From: a gamma proteobacterium symbiont of Ctena orbiculata | GTDB lineage: Bacteria > Pseudomonadota > Gammaproteobacteria > Chromatiales > Chromatiaceae | Assembly (NCBI GenBank): GCA_003058525.1 | Contig: QBVD01000041.1 | Span: forward strand, 1-64,000 | Direction: 5' to 3' | DNA: 64,000 bases | Shown here: piece after piece, positions 1 to 8,268 of the stretch | Position numbering within the stretch: position 1 is the stretch's first letter | Layout: every line of letters starts with the position of its first letter | The notes under the pieces: generated by a model | The model's database searches: none | Told to the model about the DNA's origin: nothing | What the model saw: the letters and a program-made list of their open reading frames with translations, nothing else | Translations under genes and position numbers: made by a program

Positions 1-221
1 AATGTTCAATCCCTTTATGTCCTGCTAAACGAATACAAATGCATAATTTCCAACATATTTAGAGATAGAGGAACAGGATAGTTTAAAATGGAAGGAGGCA
101 CTACCTACCTTCCACGTATTAGAAGAATGATTGAAAATATCTTGAGTGATCATCAGACTCCCACTTCCATGTGGGGCATACCTGGTTGATAAGCGATGGT
201 TCTTACTTGCTTATCTAATCA

Positions 222-243
222 TTGACATATTTAGGTATGTCAA
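222..243. other. 22-bp perfect palindrome
   Basis: Arms TTGACATA and TATGTCAA (8 bp each) enclose a 6-nt spacer. It lies just downstream of the stop codon of the minus-strand lipoprotein gene. There is no T-run on the minus strand, so it is a poor intrinsic terminator for that gene; it could be an operator-like site or a weak hairpin. The rest of bases 1-251 shows no convincing gene. Confidence 0.3.
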
Positions 244-251
244 AATGCTAA

Positions 252-2015
252 TTAAAAACTGACATCTAGCCTTGTGACATTACCTTTTGGTGTTGTTACT
301 AAAAGGGTGAATGGACCTATCCCGTCGGCTGGAATATTAAATGTGAATAGATCAGCCCCTAGTTGATCACCTAATCGAGCATTGAAGTTAGTATTAGGTA
401 CCGAATATGCGTCATCGATCGTACCTTCTTCGAGACTAGCTGTGATGCCTGTCTCCGCAGGCATGATCTGACCGGTCTGGGCTCCTACAATTTCGAAAGT
501 CGCCGAGGATCCTGCTGCCACACTGCCAGAAACGAGCGTAATCGTGGCAAAACTCTCAGCCATGATCATGACAATATCGTCACGTACATTGATATTCTTT
601 TCGCTACTACAAACAGGTGATGTTATGGGTGTAACACCGAAGCAAACACCGGGATCTTCACCCGCAGCCACTGCTGTCACTGCGGCTGCCACGGCATTCG
701 TGTCGCAGCAGAGCGCACCGTTGTAGTTGGGATCGCTGCTGGCACCATCGTAAATACCATTGGTGTTGAAATCCACAAACTCCTCGTGGGTTGGATGCTT
801 GGCATTATCTTCATTATCATCCCTGAAGGCTTCAGGGATGGTGGCGAATGCGATATCCCCGCTATCCAGAACACCATTGCCGTTCGCGTCGATAAAGCTC
901 TCTTCGCCCAGCATGCTGGCGAGAATCGTGATCCGCCCCGCCATGCCACCAGGTACAAAATTCTCCGCTGGCCGTGGATTCGAACTCGTCCAGGTGACAC
1001 TGCAATTTCCGTCGGTTATCTGGCATTGAGATTGGATCTGCCCGCCTTCCGTAGTGTAGTAAACAGAGGCGCCATCCGGAACCGGATTATTGAAATGGTC
1101 TGCGGCATGGACCGTAAGGCCCACTTCTTCTCCATCAAACTGCCAGGCTTCCGGGTTAAATGTCTCAGTACTCAGGGATATACTATTTTGGTCGGAGACA
1201 CCTGTTGAGATGACTAAGCCATCTGACTGGCTCGCGATCAGTGGATTGGCATCCAAGGAAGCAGTTACACGAACCGCTGTTGGGATAGTACCTGATTTTA
1301 CATCGGTACCGACCAATCCATTGATATCGCTGATTGCGGTTTCCGCACCCTGAGGAATGTTCGCCCCGCCTACATCAGTGCTCAATGAGAAATTAACCCG
1401 TTGCTGAGGGACGGAATTACCATTCTGATCCAGCACCCTGAAAGACACCCGGGAAACCTCTGTCAGACCAACGCCCCGTAGACCGATGAGTTGGGGTTCA
1501 GCAGAGACAAACTCTATTGACCCGATCTCGGCGGGTTGCACATTGATTGTGCCAGTAGCAGTCGTAGTATCGCCATTAACAGTAACGGTTGCCCGTACAG
1601 TATCGGCCCCGGAACAGCCCTGGGAAACATAGGTGGAAGTCACCACCCCTCCGTTGGCTTCTACCGGTGTGCTTATAGTCGCTAATCCGGCAGAAAAACA
1701 ATCCGTGTTGAAGGATACACTCGCAGCCTCCTGATAAAGGTTGCCTGCGGAATCGGCGAGGGTTGCCGAAACCGTTGTCTGGCCACCTGCCGCAAGCGAG
1801 GTCACCGCAATATCCAAGGTACCGGCGCTGAAATCGGTTCCCGATCCACTACCGATGAAGATATCAGCCCTGCCGGTACCGGCATCGTCGATCGTGTCAC
1901 CGTCAGCCGTATCCGTAGTGGATGTATCCCAAGGCACATCGGGGTCGCCACCGCCACAGGCAGCGAGCAGCAGCATCAGAGACAGAGCGGTTAATAAGCG
2001 GGCTAAACCTGACAT
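252..2015 (-). CDS. Lipoprotein with bacterial Ig-like (Big-1/invasin type) domains
   Basis: A predicted outer-membrane or surface lipoprotein of about 587 residues. The N-terminus has a hydrophobic signal ending in the lipobox LLLAACGGG, followed by an Asp/Thr-rich linker. The middle contains repeated beta-rich segments with the pattern seen in Big-1 domains, such as VSFNTDCFSAG, GTINVQPAEIG and VSRVSFRVLDQNGNSV, and later a second group around PVPDGASVYYTTEGG. A Cys-containing, Asp/Asn-rich segment near residues 385-450 may bind metal. The frame opens four codons earlier with TTG, but the ATG at 2015 has a TTTGGAG ribosome site 6-7 bases upstream and is preferred. It appears monocistronic. 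Function beyond surface display or adhesion cannot be assigned. Confidence 0.75.
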   Translation of the reverse strand: MSGLARLLTALSLMLLLAACGGGDPDVPWDTSTTDTADGDTIDDAGTGRADIFIGSGSGTDFSAGTLDIAVTSLAAGGQTTVSATLADSAGNLYQEAASVSFNTDCFSAGLATISTPVEANGGVVTSTYVSQGCSGADTVRATVTVNGDTTTATGTINVQPAEIGSIEFVSAEPQLIGLRGVGLTEVSRVSFRVLDQNGNSVPQQRVNFSLSTDVGGANIPQGAETAISDINGLVGTDVKSGTIPTAVRVTASLDANPLIASQSDGLVISTGVSDQNSISLSTETFNPEAWQFDGEEVGLTVHAADHFNNPVPDGASVYYTTEGGQIQSQCQITDGNCSVTWTSSNPRPAENFVPGGMAGRITILASMLGEESFIDANGNGVLDSGDIAFATIPEAFRDDNEDNAKHPTHEEFVDFNTNGIYDGASSDPNYNGALCCDTNAVAAAVTAVAAGEDPGVCFGVTPITSPVCSSEKNINVRDDIVMIMAESFATITLVSGSVAAGSSATFEIVGAQTGQIMPAETGITASLEEGTIDDAYSVPNTNFNARLGDQLGADLFTFNIPADGIGPFTLLVTTPKGNVTRLDVSF

Positions 2016-2090
2016 GGCAAACTCCAAAATCCCATAGGAAACAGTCCATTAAGGGCAGAAACTTAGACTAATTTCTTAATAGTATACAAT

Positions 2091-2137
2091 CAATCGGGTA
2101 TTGCAAGTGATTATAAGCAATCACCCGGTTGTTTTTT
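2091..2137 (+). terminator. Orphan intrinsic terminator-like hairpin
   Basis: A stem of about 14 bp, with CAATCGGGTATTGC on the left and GCAATCACCCGGTTG on the right (imperfect), is followed at once by six T on the plus strand. No plus-strand gene lies upstream, because the neighbouring lipoprotein gene is on the minus strand. It could end antisense transcription, end an unseen small RNA, or be chance. Confidence 0.35.
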
Positions 2138-2296
2138 CTCCCCGATACCGACGCACTTCACGCTTTTATCAAGGAACCAAAAACCAGCTATGATCCTACG
2201 ACCACGGCGTCAGTAAACTAGCGGCAGCTCTCCCCGCCTCTTTAACAATGAATCATACAATCCTGACAGGCATCACACATCGGTCGCCGCCGATAC

Positions 2297-2608
2297 TCAA
2301 TCCACCAGCAGGCGCTCGACCACCTTGCCCTCGATCAGATGGGATTGCAGGATCTCGTCCAGGTCCTCGTGGTCGACAAAGGTATACCAGACCGCCTCGG
2401 GGTAGACCACCAGCACAGGCCCCTTGTCGCAGCGATCGAGGCAGCCTGCGGTATTGACCCTGACACCACCCGGCCCGGTAAGCCCCAGCGCCTTGACCCG
2501 ACCTTTCATGTAGTCGCGCATCGACTTTGCCCCATACTGGGCACAACAGGGACGGCCATCGGTACGCTGATTGACACAAAAGAAAAGATGGTGGCGATAG
2601 TAGGGCAT
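2297..2608 (-). CDS. Thioredoxin-like [2Fe-2S] ferredoxin
   Basis: A 103-residue protein of the (2Fe-2S) ferredoxin family with a thioredoxin-like fold. The cluster ligands are visible: Cys11, Cys21 or Cys22, then Cys56 and Cys60 in NTAGCLDRCDKGP, which is the hallmark motif of this family. It would act as a small cytoplasmic electron carrier. The partner is unknown. It is divergent from the GlcF-like Fe-S protein starting at 2641, with only about 30 bp between the starts, so the two may share a control region. The ribosome site before ATG 2608 is weak. Confidence 0.85.
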   Translation of the reverse strand: MPYYRHHLFFCVNQRTDGRPCCAQYGAKSMRDYMKGRVKALGLTGPGGVRVNTAGCLDRCDKGPVLVVYPEAVWYTFVDHEDLDEILQSHLIEGKVVERLLVD

Positions 2609-2640
2609 GGATCAAATAAAGTCTTTAAGACACACGGGCG

Positions 2641-3894
2641 ATGATACAACGACGATTAACCGTTATGATAGGGCCTGTTTCATCAATTCCGGCCCCGCGC
2701 AATCTAACCGTGACCCCTGATCAGCTGCTGACCGAAGCGGACCGCTGTGTAAAGTGCGGCCTCTGCCTCCCCGAATGCCCGACCTATCAGCTGCTTGCCA
2801 ACGAGGCTGACTCGCCCCGTGGCCGCATCAGCCTGATGCAGGCCCTGGCTGAGGGTGAGCTCGATCTCGACACAGCCGCCGAGATCCACCTTGACCGCTG
2901 CCTGGGGTGTCGCCGTTGTGAAACCGCCTGCCCGTCCGGGGTCAGATACGGTCAACTGCTGGATGCCAGCCGCAGCCTCATCACCAAACGCAAGCGAGGC
3001 AGGCCAGTCTTGCGGTGGCTCTTTACTCAGTTGACAGAGCCGAAACGACTGGCACGCATCAGTCGACTTTACCGGCTAATGAAACAGATGGGGGTTACAC
3101 AATTGATTACCGCCTTGCTGCCTGACAGATACAGACGTCTGCCAGAATTGGGCGAACAACTCACTGGCGCGGCCGTCATCCAGGCCGGACTCTATCCCGC
3201 CGATCTGCCCAAGGGAAGACTGGTCCAGCTTTTCACAGGCTGTGTTTCCACCCAGGTGGAGCAGACCCTTCTCGAAAGCGCTATGGCGCTACTGCGCCGG
3301 CTTGGCTATGCGGTCGAAATACCGCAGACACAGTGTTGCTGCGGCGCCATACATCGGCACAACGGATTTGAAGAGAAAGCGGAGCAATACTGTGCGACCA
3401 ACCGACAACAAACCGCAAAGAGCCATGCCCTAGCCCTGGTTACCCTGGCCAGTGCGTGTCAGCTTGAATTACAGGAGCAGCGGGCCAGTGAAATCCCTGT
3501 AGTCAGCCTGACGGATCTCCTGCTTTCCCTGCCGGATACTGAGATACCCACCCTGAAACCCTATGCGGGTAGAGTTGCGGTGCATACCCCATGCAGCAGT
3601 CGTGATGACGGCGGCATGAGGCTGCTGCAGAGAATCCCTCAGGCTGAGATCTTTCCATTGGCAGACAATAGCGTCTGCTGCGGTGCGGCAGGGAGTTATA
3701 TATTCACCCAACCTTCACTCTCAACCACATTGGGTGAGGCGAAAATCGAAAAATTACAAGCCGGCCAAGTCGATATCCTCGTCACCAGCAATACGGGCTG
3801 CGCAATGCAGTTGCGCCAGCTCATCGCTGATGCCGGGCTACAGGTCCGGGTCATGCACCCTATCGAGCTTATCTATCGACAATGGCCCGGCTGA
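2641..3894 (+). CDS. glcF: GlcF-like (Fe-S)-binding protein (glycolate oxidase iron-sulfur subunit)
   Basis: A 417-residue protein with two 4Fe-4S ferredoxin motifs, CVKCGLCLPECP near residue 36 and CLGCRRCETACP near residue 88, followed by two cysteine-rich CCG domains (QCCCGA and SVCCGAAG). This is the layout of GlcF, which passes electrons from the flavin subunits of glycolate oxidase. The flavin subunits GlcD and GlcE are not adjacent, so its partner is elsewhere or the substrate differs (LutA/GlpC relatives share the domains). The start is uncertain: ATG 2641, ATG 2665 and GTG 2710 are in frame and none has a strong ribosome site. ATG 2665 overlaps a solo copy of the window's repeat end. 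Confidence 0.8.
   Translation: MIQRRLTVMIGPVSSIPAPRNLTVTPDQLLTEADRCVKCGLCLPECPTYQLLANEADSPRGRISLMQALAEGELDLDTAAEIHLDRCLGCRRCETACPSGVRYGQLLDASRSLITKRKRGRPVLRWLFTQLTEPKRLARISRLYRLMKQMGVTQLITALLPDRYRRLPELGEQLTGAAVIQAGLYPADLPKGRLVQLFTGCVSTQVEQTLLESAMALLRRLGYAVEIPQTQCCCGAIHRHNGFEEKAEQYCATNRQQTAKSHALALVTLASACQLELQEQRASEIPVVSLTDLLLSLPDTEIPTLKPYAGRVAVHTPCSSRDDGGMRLLQRIPQAEIFPLADNSVCCGAAGSYIFTQPSLSTTLGEAKIEKLQAGQVDILVTSNTGCAMQLRQLIADAGLQVRVMHPIELIYRQWPG
2667..2676 (+). repeat. Solo repeat end (AGGGCCTGTT)
   Basis: A match to the outer ten bases of the dispersed three-way-junction repeat, lying in the 5' part of the glcF frame. It is short and could be chance, but the same sequence recurs at gene edges elsewhere in this window. 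Confidence 0.3.
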
Positions 3895-3953
3895 TGCGCT
3901 AAAAGGATTACTGACTACAGCTGTATCCCATTGAAGAAAAAAGCTATGTTTTC

Positions 3954-4221
3954 AGGGCCTGTTAATGCTCATCCAATCGGCTCTGTTGCGCCTGAAAAAA
4001 CGCCAATCAAGGCGCGAGGAGAGAGGTTTGGTAACTCCAAATAAACGACGAGCAACGCCGAGTGGCGCTTTTTCAGGCGCAACCCGATGGGCTGGGTCTA
4101 TTTTTCCGCCCAGCTGCGTTATCATTCACTCATGTAGAACACATACACATCGCTCATGCTGCTGCCTTGCTGGACAAAAATAGTCCCAGCAGAGCCGATT
4201 GGATGAGCGTTAACAGGCCCT
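3954..4221 (+). repeat. Dispersed structured repeat, full copy 1 (268 bp)
   Basis: Non-coding element with 32-bp terminal inverted repeats (3954-3985 and 4190-4221, one mismatch). Inside are two long hairpins: A with arms 3986-4005 and 4063-4082 (20 bp, one mismatch), and B with arms 4091-4114 and 4169-4190. Together they predict a three-way junction. The right end is three bases before the coq7 start codon; the left end is about 60 bp after the glcF stop. CAG flanks the left end and CTAG the right. It belongs to the shorter subtype shared with the copy at 46877. The small open frames inside it are spurious. Confidence 0.9.
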
Positions 4222-4224
4222 AGG

Positions 4225-4869
4225 ATGAAAGAGCGAAGATTCAATTCCGCCGACCACTTCATGATCGGCATCGACAGCGCCCTGCGCACCCTGTTCGGAC
4301 GGCCTCAGGTGACTGAGCGCTCCAATCCGGCCGAGACCATCAATGAAGCGGAGATGAGCGAACAGGAACGGGATCTGGCCGCACGCCTGATGAGGATCAA
4401 CCATACCGGCGAGGTTTGCGCCCAGGCCCTCTATCAGGGACAGGCATTGACAGCGAAACTGCCGCAAATCCGCGCTACCATGGAGCGTGCGGCACAAGAG
4501 GAGAATGACCACCTGGCCTGGTGCGAAACCCGCCTCAACGAGCTGGATAACCGGAAGAGTCTGCTCAACCCTTTCTGGTATGCCGGTTCATTCATGATCG
4601 GCGCAGCCGCGGGACTGGCCGGTGACAAATGGAGTCTTGGCTTCGTGGCGGAGACCGAACATCAGGTTGAGGCCCATTTGAATGACCATATGCAACGCAT
4701 TCCGGCACAGGATCAGAAGAGCCTTGCCATACTCGAGCAGATGAAAGAGGACGAGATCCACCATGCAACGGTGGCGCTCGAGGCTGGCGGCGCGAATCTG
4801 CCCGCACCCATCAAAGCTGCGATGAAAGTGACGTCGAAATTGATGACTAAATCGGTGTTCTATCTCTGA
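4225..4869 (+). CDS. coq7: COQ7-type 3-demethoxyubiquinol 3-hydroxylase
   Basis: A 214-residue di-iron carboxylate hydroxylase for a late ring hydroxylation in ubiquinone synthesis. Iron-ligand motifs are visible in order: NHTGEVCAQALYQGQ, EENDHLAWCE, ETEHQVEAHL and EDEIHHATVALE. It is a peripheral membrane enzyme in family members. The N-terminus aligns with known COQ7 proteins from the first ATG, so the start at 4225 is right even though it is three bases beyond a structured repeat and lacks a clear ribosome site; the terminal AGG is all that is there. With UbiH and UbiI also in this window, all three ring hydroxylation steps are covered, so no UbiF is needed. Confidence 0.95.
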   Translation: MKERRFNSADHFMIGIDSALRTLFGRPQVTERSNPAETINEAEMSEQERDLAARLMRINHTGEVCAQALYQGQALTAKLPQIRATMERAAQEENDHLAWCETRLNELDNRKSLLNPFWYAGSFMIGAAAGLAGDKWSLGFVAETEHQVEAHLNDHMQRIPAQDQKSLAILEQMKEDEIHHATVALEAGGANLPAPIKAAMKVTSKLMTKSVFYL

Positions 4870-4884
4870 GGACGGCGGTGTTTT

Positions 4885-5046
4885 CTAACCCGCCTTGGGT
4901 ACAACCTCGGTGACCTCGCTGTCCACGACCTGATGCCGATCAACCAAACTGACTTGTACTGCCAATGTCAGACCAAAGCCGATCATGACCAACACCACGA
5001 CCACGGCGAAGAAGTCCGGTTTACGATGTTGATGATGTCTGTTCAT
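4885..5046 (-). CDS. Small single-pass membrane protein (53 aa)
   Basis: An open frame of 53 codons on the minus strand reads MNRHHQHRKP, then a hydrophobic run FFAVVVVLVMIGFGLTLAV, then a polar tail rich in Val, Asp and Glu ending VVPKAG. The basic N-terminus and one membrane segment predict an inner-membrane protein with the N-terminus inside. A plausible ribosome site (TAAGG) precedes ATG 5046. It converges on coq7, leaving 15 bp between the stop codons. No family recognised. Confidence 0.6.
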   Translation of the reverse strand: MNRHHQHRKPDFFAVVVVLVMIGFGLTLAVQVSLVDRHQVVDSEVTEVVPKAG

Positions 5047-5201
5047 TTACCTTACAAGCCTATTCAATAACTTAATTAAGATTATTCGTGTAGTTTTCCA
5101 GCTTAACTTAGACCCTGTTCACGTTACTGTTCAATATTCAGCCACTTTATCCTTTTACTTACTAAACACTGATCAGTATCAAACCAATCTGCCGGACAGC
5201 A

Positions 5202-5675
5202 CTACTTGGCATCCTTATCCTGACTCTCCGTAGCACCCATTTCAGTGAGCAGGGCGGACACCTTTTCATGCTTACCCCTGTTCGACAGACCAAGGGCCGT
5301 ATTGCCCGCCTGATCAGAGGCGTTCACATCGACACCACGTTGCAACAACAACCGTACAATCTCGAGATGTCCAAATGCCGACGCCTCCATAATCGGGGTA
5401 ATCCCTCTGCTATCCGCCAGGTTGGGATCCGCACCCGCGGCCAGGAGCGCCTTGACGCTCTTCAGGTTGCCGTTGAAGGCCGCAATATGCAGGGGAGTCC
5501 TGCCGGAAGGGTTGGTGCCGTTGGCATCGGCACCCTGCGCCAGGAGATCATTAATGCGAACGACATCCCCCAACATGGCGGCTGAAACCAGCGCCTGGGA
5601 TTGTTGTGTTGATTCCGCCGACCAGCAGACGGAGCTGAACAACAGCAGCAGGACTGTCAAACTTACGTTTCTCAC
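5202..5675 (-). CDS. Secreted ankyrin-repeat protein
   Basis: A 157-residue protein with a cleavable signal peptide (about 19 residues, ending SVCWSA) and three to four ankyrin repeats from about residue 30. Repeat hallmarks include GRTPLHIAAFNGN, GADPNLADSRGITPIMEA and GVDVNASDQAGNTALGL. It is probably periplasmic and mediates protein-protein contacts; the partner is unknown. The start is GTG at 5675, and the signal peptide begins right there. It is divergent from apaG. Confidence 0.85.
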   Translation of the reverse strand: MRNVSLTVLLLLFSSVCWSAESTQQSQALVSAAMLGDVVRINDLLAQGADANGTNPSGRTPLHIAAFNGNLKSVKALLAAGADPNLADSRGITPIMEASAFGHLEIVRLLLQRGVDVNASDQAGNTALGLSNRGKHEKVSALLTEMGATESQDKDAK

Positions 5676-5790
5676 TCGCTGACACTCTAAATTGGTAACT
5701 TAACCCCAATATCGGCACCGGCATTTAATTCTTAACCCATTGCACTCAATCCATCCCCTCAGTAACCTTGCAGTATATGAAGTCGTAAAC

Positions 5791-6201
5791 ATGCCAGAGC
5801 AGAGTCAACACGTATATATGGATAAGGAATCACAGCACCAGATTGATGTTCAGGTCGAAACCCGTTACGTGGAATCGCAATCAATCCCCAATGAAGATCG
5901 CTTTGTCTTCTCTTACACCATAACCATACGAAACGACGGTCAATCGAGTGCGCGCCTGTTGAACCGGCATTGGATCATCACTGACGCCAACGGCAAGGTG
6001 CAGGAGGTCCGGGGTGAGGGCGTGGTGGGCGAACAGCCCCAACTCAATCCCGGTGAAACCTTCCGCTACACCAGCGGTACCGTTCTCGACACGCCGGCAG
6101 GCAGTATGCAGGGGAGCTATGACATGATCGATGGCCAGGGCAACCATTTCGACGCCCTGATACCGCCCTTCTCCCTCGCCCGTCCAGGCAGTCTTCATTA
6201 A
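5791..6201 (+). CDS. apaG: ApaG (DUF525) protein
   Basis: A protein of about 136 residues matching ApaG, a fibronectin-like beta sandwich. Visible features are the VFSYTITIRND strand, the RHWIITDANG segment and GEGVVGEQPQLNPGE followed by F-Y-SG. The role is poorly defined; in enteric bacteria apaG is co-transcribed with apaH and linked to Co2+/Mg2+ tolerance. The frame is open to a TTG at 5740, but that would add 17 non-conserved residues, so ATG 5791 is chosen. It heads an apaG-yjdF-apaH unit. Confidence 0.9.
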   Translation: MPEQSQHVYMDKESQHQIDVQVETRYVESQSIPNEDRFVFSYTITIRNDGQSSARLLNRHWIITDANGKVQEVRGEGVVGEQPQLNPGETFRYTSGTVLDTPAGSMQGSYDMIDGQGNHFDALIPPFSLARPGSLH

Positions 6202-6250
6202 GAAACAACAACCGACTGATCTGTAATCGAACCACATAGTATAGGTAACC

Positions 6251-6874
6251 ATGGCTCTGCAAGCTCAAAGTGAACTGCTTTGGTTAGGTGGCGGTGTTGC
6301 CTCACTGCTCATTCTCAGCGGCCTCGACCCGGTCGCCGACCGCTATACCTGGTTTCTGGAAACCCTGCCTGTCATGATCGGATTGCCACTCCTCTATTAC
6401 ACCCGGCAAGGCTTTCCCTTGACCATCCTGGTCTACCGTCTGCTTGCGCTGCATGCCGTCATACTGATCATCGGCGGATACTATACCTATGCCGAGGTGC
6501 CCCTGTTCAACTGGCTCAGAGACAGCTATGAACTGTCGCGCAACCACTACGACCGGATTGGACATTTTTTTCAGGGATTCGTACCCGCCATGCTGGCGCG
6601 GGAGATATTGTTGCGACGCTCACCCTTGAGGCCGGGTCGTTGGCTGTTTTTTCTCTGTGTCTGTTTCTGTCTCGCATTCAGTGCATTCTATGAGCTGATC
6701 GAGTGGTGGGTGGCACTGATGAGTGAACAGGCAGCAGAGGCGTTTCTGGGCACCCAGGGCGATCCATGGGACACCCAGACGGATATGTTTCTGGCCCTTA
6801 TCGGCGCCATCTGCGCCCAGCTCCTGCTGGTTAAAATTCACGACAGGCAACTGTTTCGACTCGGGGCGATCTGA
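6251..6874 (+). CDS. yjdF: YjdF/DUF2238 family inner-membrane protein
   Basis: A 207-residue polytopic membrane protein with about six hydrophobic segments. It carries the conserved motifs of the DUF2238 family: NHYDRIGHFFQGFVPA near residue 98, FYELIEWW near 150, and GTQGDPWDTQTDM near 165. The conserved acidic and His residues suggest a catalytic or metal-binding membrane site, but the activity is unknown. Its stop overlaps the apaH start (TGATG), so the two are translationally coupled. Confidence 0.85.
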   Translation: MALQAQSELLWLGGGVASLLILSGLDPVADRYTWFLETLPVMIGLPLLYYTRQGFPLTILVYRLLALHAVILIIGGYYTYAEVPLFNWLRDSYELSRNHYDRIGHFFQGFVPAMLAREILLRRSPLRPGRWLFFLCVCFCLAFSAFYELIEWWVALMSEQAAEAFLGTQGDPWDTQTDMFLALIGAICAQLLLVKIHDRQLFRLGAI

Positions 6875-7698
6875 TGTCGATCTACGCCATTGGTGACATT
6901 CAGGGATGTTACGACGAGCTGCAGCGGCTGCTTGAGAAAATCCAATTCGACCCATCCAGGGACAAGCTCTGGTTTGCGGGAGATCTGGTCAATCGCGGCC
7001 CCAAATCATTGCAAGTGCTTCGTTTCGTGAAGTCACTGGGTGATCAGGCAATCACCGTACTGGGTAATCATGACCTGCATCTGCTGGCGCTCTCCCAAGG
7101 CAATCGCAGCCACTATAAATACGGTAGCCTTAAGGATATTCTTGAAGCGCATGATCGGCAGGAGTTGATCGATTGGCTGCGTCACAGACCCATGATGGCC
7201 CACCATAAAAAAAAGGGATACAGCATGGTGCACGCCGGATTACCGCCGCAGTGGGATTTAACCACCGCCATGAAATGCGCCCGGGAACTGGAAAATGTCC
7301 TGCGCGGCCCCAAGTTCGGAAAATTCTGCCGGGTCATGTACGGCGATCAACCGGACCTTTGGTCGGAGAACCTCGATGGTATGGATCGACTCCGTTTCAT
7401 CACCAACTGTTTCACCCGTTTGCGCTATTGCAGCCGGGACGGTCGTATCTCATTAAATGAAAAAGGTCCCCCTGAAGCGCGGAACAACGGCGCGATCCCC
7501 TGGTTCGAGGCAGCAGGACGCCTGACGAAAAATGACCGCATCATTTTCGGCCATTGGTCTACCCTGGGTTACCGCCAGAGCGCCAACATCTGCTGTCTGG
7601 ATAGCGGCTGCTTTTGGGGAGGTGAGCTCACAGCGCTGCGCCTGCGTAAAAACAAACCGGCAAAACCCTATCAGATCTCCTGCCCGATCAAACGTTGA
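6874..7698 (+). CDS. apaH: Bis(5'-nucleosyl)-tetraphosphatase, symmetrical
   Basis: A 274-residue metallophosphoesterase that splits Ap4A into two ADP, controlling dinucleoside polyphosphates and the Np4-capped 5' ends of RNA. The phosphoesterase motifs are intact: GDIQGCYDE, GDLVNRGP, GNHD, HAGLPP and FGHWS. The length matches the enterobacterial enzyme. It is coupled to yjdF, and its 3' end overlaps the 3' end of folA, on the opposite strand, by 11 bp. Confidence 0.97.
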   Translation: MSIYAIGDIQGCYDELQRLLEKIQFDPSRDKLWFAGDLVNRGPKSLQVLRFVKSLGDQAITVLGNHDLHLLALSQGNRSHYKYGSLKDILEAHDRQELIDWLRHRPMMAHHKKKGYSMVHAGLPPQWDLTTAMKCARELENVLRGPKFGKFCRVMYGDQPDLWSENLDGMDRLRFITNCFTRLRYCSRDGRISLNEKGPPEARNNGAIPWFEAAGRLTKNDRIIFGHWSTLGYRQSANICCLDSGCFWGGELTALRLRKNKPAKPYQISCPIKR

Positions 7699-8185
7699 CG
7701 CGATTCAATACTATAAAGGTATAGGCAAACTGATTACGCCCATCCGCGGGACGGGAATCACGACTGACCTCTTGCCATTCACTCCAGTCTATTTCAGGAA
7801 AAAAGGCGTCTCCCGCCACATCAGCCTCGACCCGCGTCAAATAGAGGCGGTTGGCACGCGGCAGCATCTGCCGATACAGACCTCCGCCTCCGACAATCAT
7901 GACTTCCGGTACCTCACCGGCGACTTGCAGCGCCTCATCCACTGAATGAACGAGCTCACAACCTACCGCCCGGTAATCCCGATTACCGGTGACGACGATA
8001 TGGCGTCGTCCGGGGAGGAGACCCGGAAGAGACTCCCAGGTACGGCGCCCCATGATAATGGGCTTGCCCATGGTCAGCGACTTGAAATGCTGGAGATCCG
8101 CGGGCAGTCGCCAGGGTAAACCGTTGTCCACCCCGATCACACCATTATTGGCCACCGCTGCAATAAGGGAAATCATCGGCTTCAT
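7688..8185 (-). CDS. folA: Dihydrofolate reductase
   Basis: A 165-residue dihydrofolate reductase, regenerating tetrahydrofolate with NADPH. Key segments are VIGVDNGLPWRLPADLQHFK (substrate loop with the catalytic Asp), GKPIIMGRRTWESL and the NADPH-binding VMIVGGGGLYRQML. The ATG at 8185 follows GCAGG. It lies downstream of thyA on the same strand; thyA makes the dihydrofolate that FolA reduces, so the pairing is functional. The 3' end overlaps apaH. Confidence 0.97.
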   Translation of the reverse strand: MKPMISLIAAVANNGVIGVDNGLPWRLPADLQHFKSLTMGKPIIMGRRTWESLPGLLPGRRHIVVTGNRDYRAVGCELVHSVDEALQVAGEVPEVMIVGGGGLYRQMLPRANRLYLTRVEADVAGDAFFPEIDWSEWQEVSRDSRPADGRNQFAYTFIVLNRVNV

Positions 8186-8268
8186 TCAACCTGCCCTGCC
8201 AACACTGTCAATACTGGTGTGGTGCAGTGGGATTGCAATCCGGCAGGCTGTTTGCTCAAGACTACTCA

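Noticed and set aside
1-190. Two short plus-strand frames at the left edge
   Set aside because: Less than 35 codons, no ribosome site and no recognisable sequence.
3965-4183. Open frames inside the structured repeats (also at 24059, 43166, 46875)
   Set aside because: They change frame and sequence between copies, and the conserved part is the base pairing rather than the protein.
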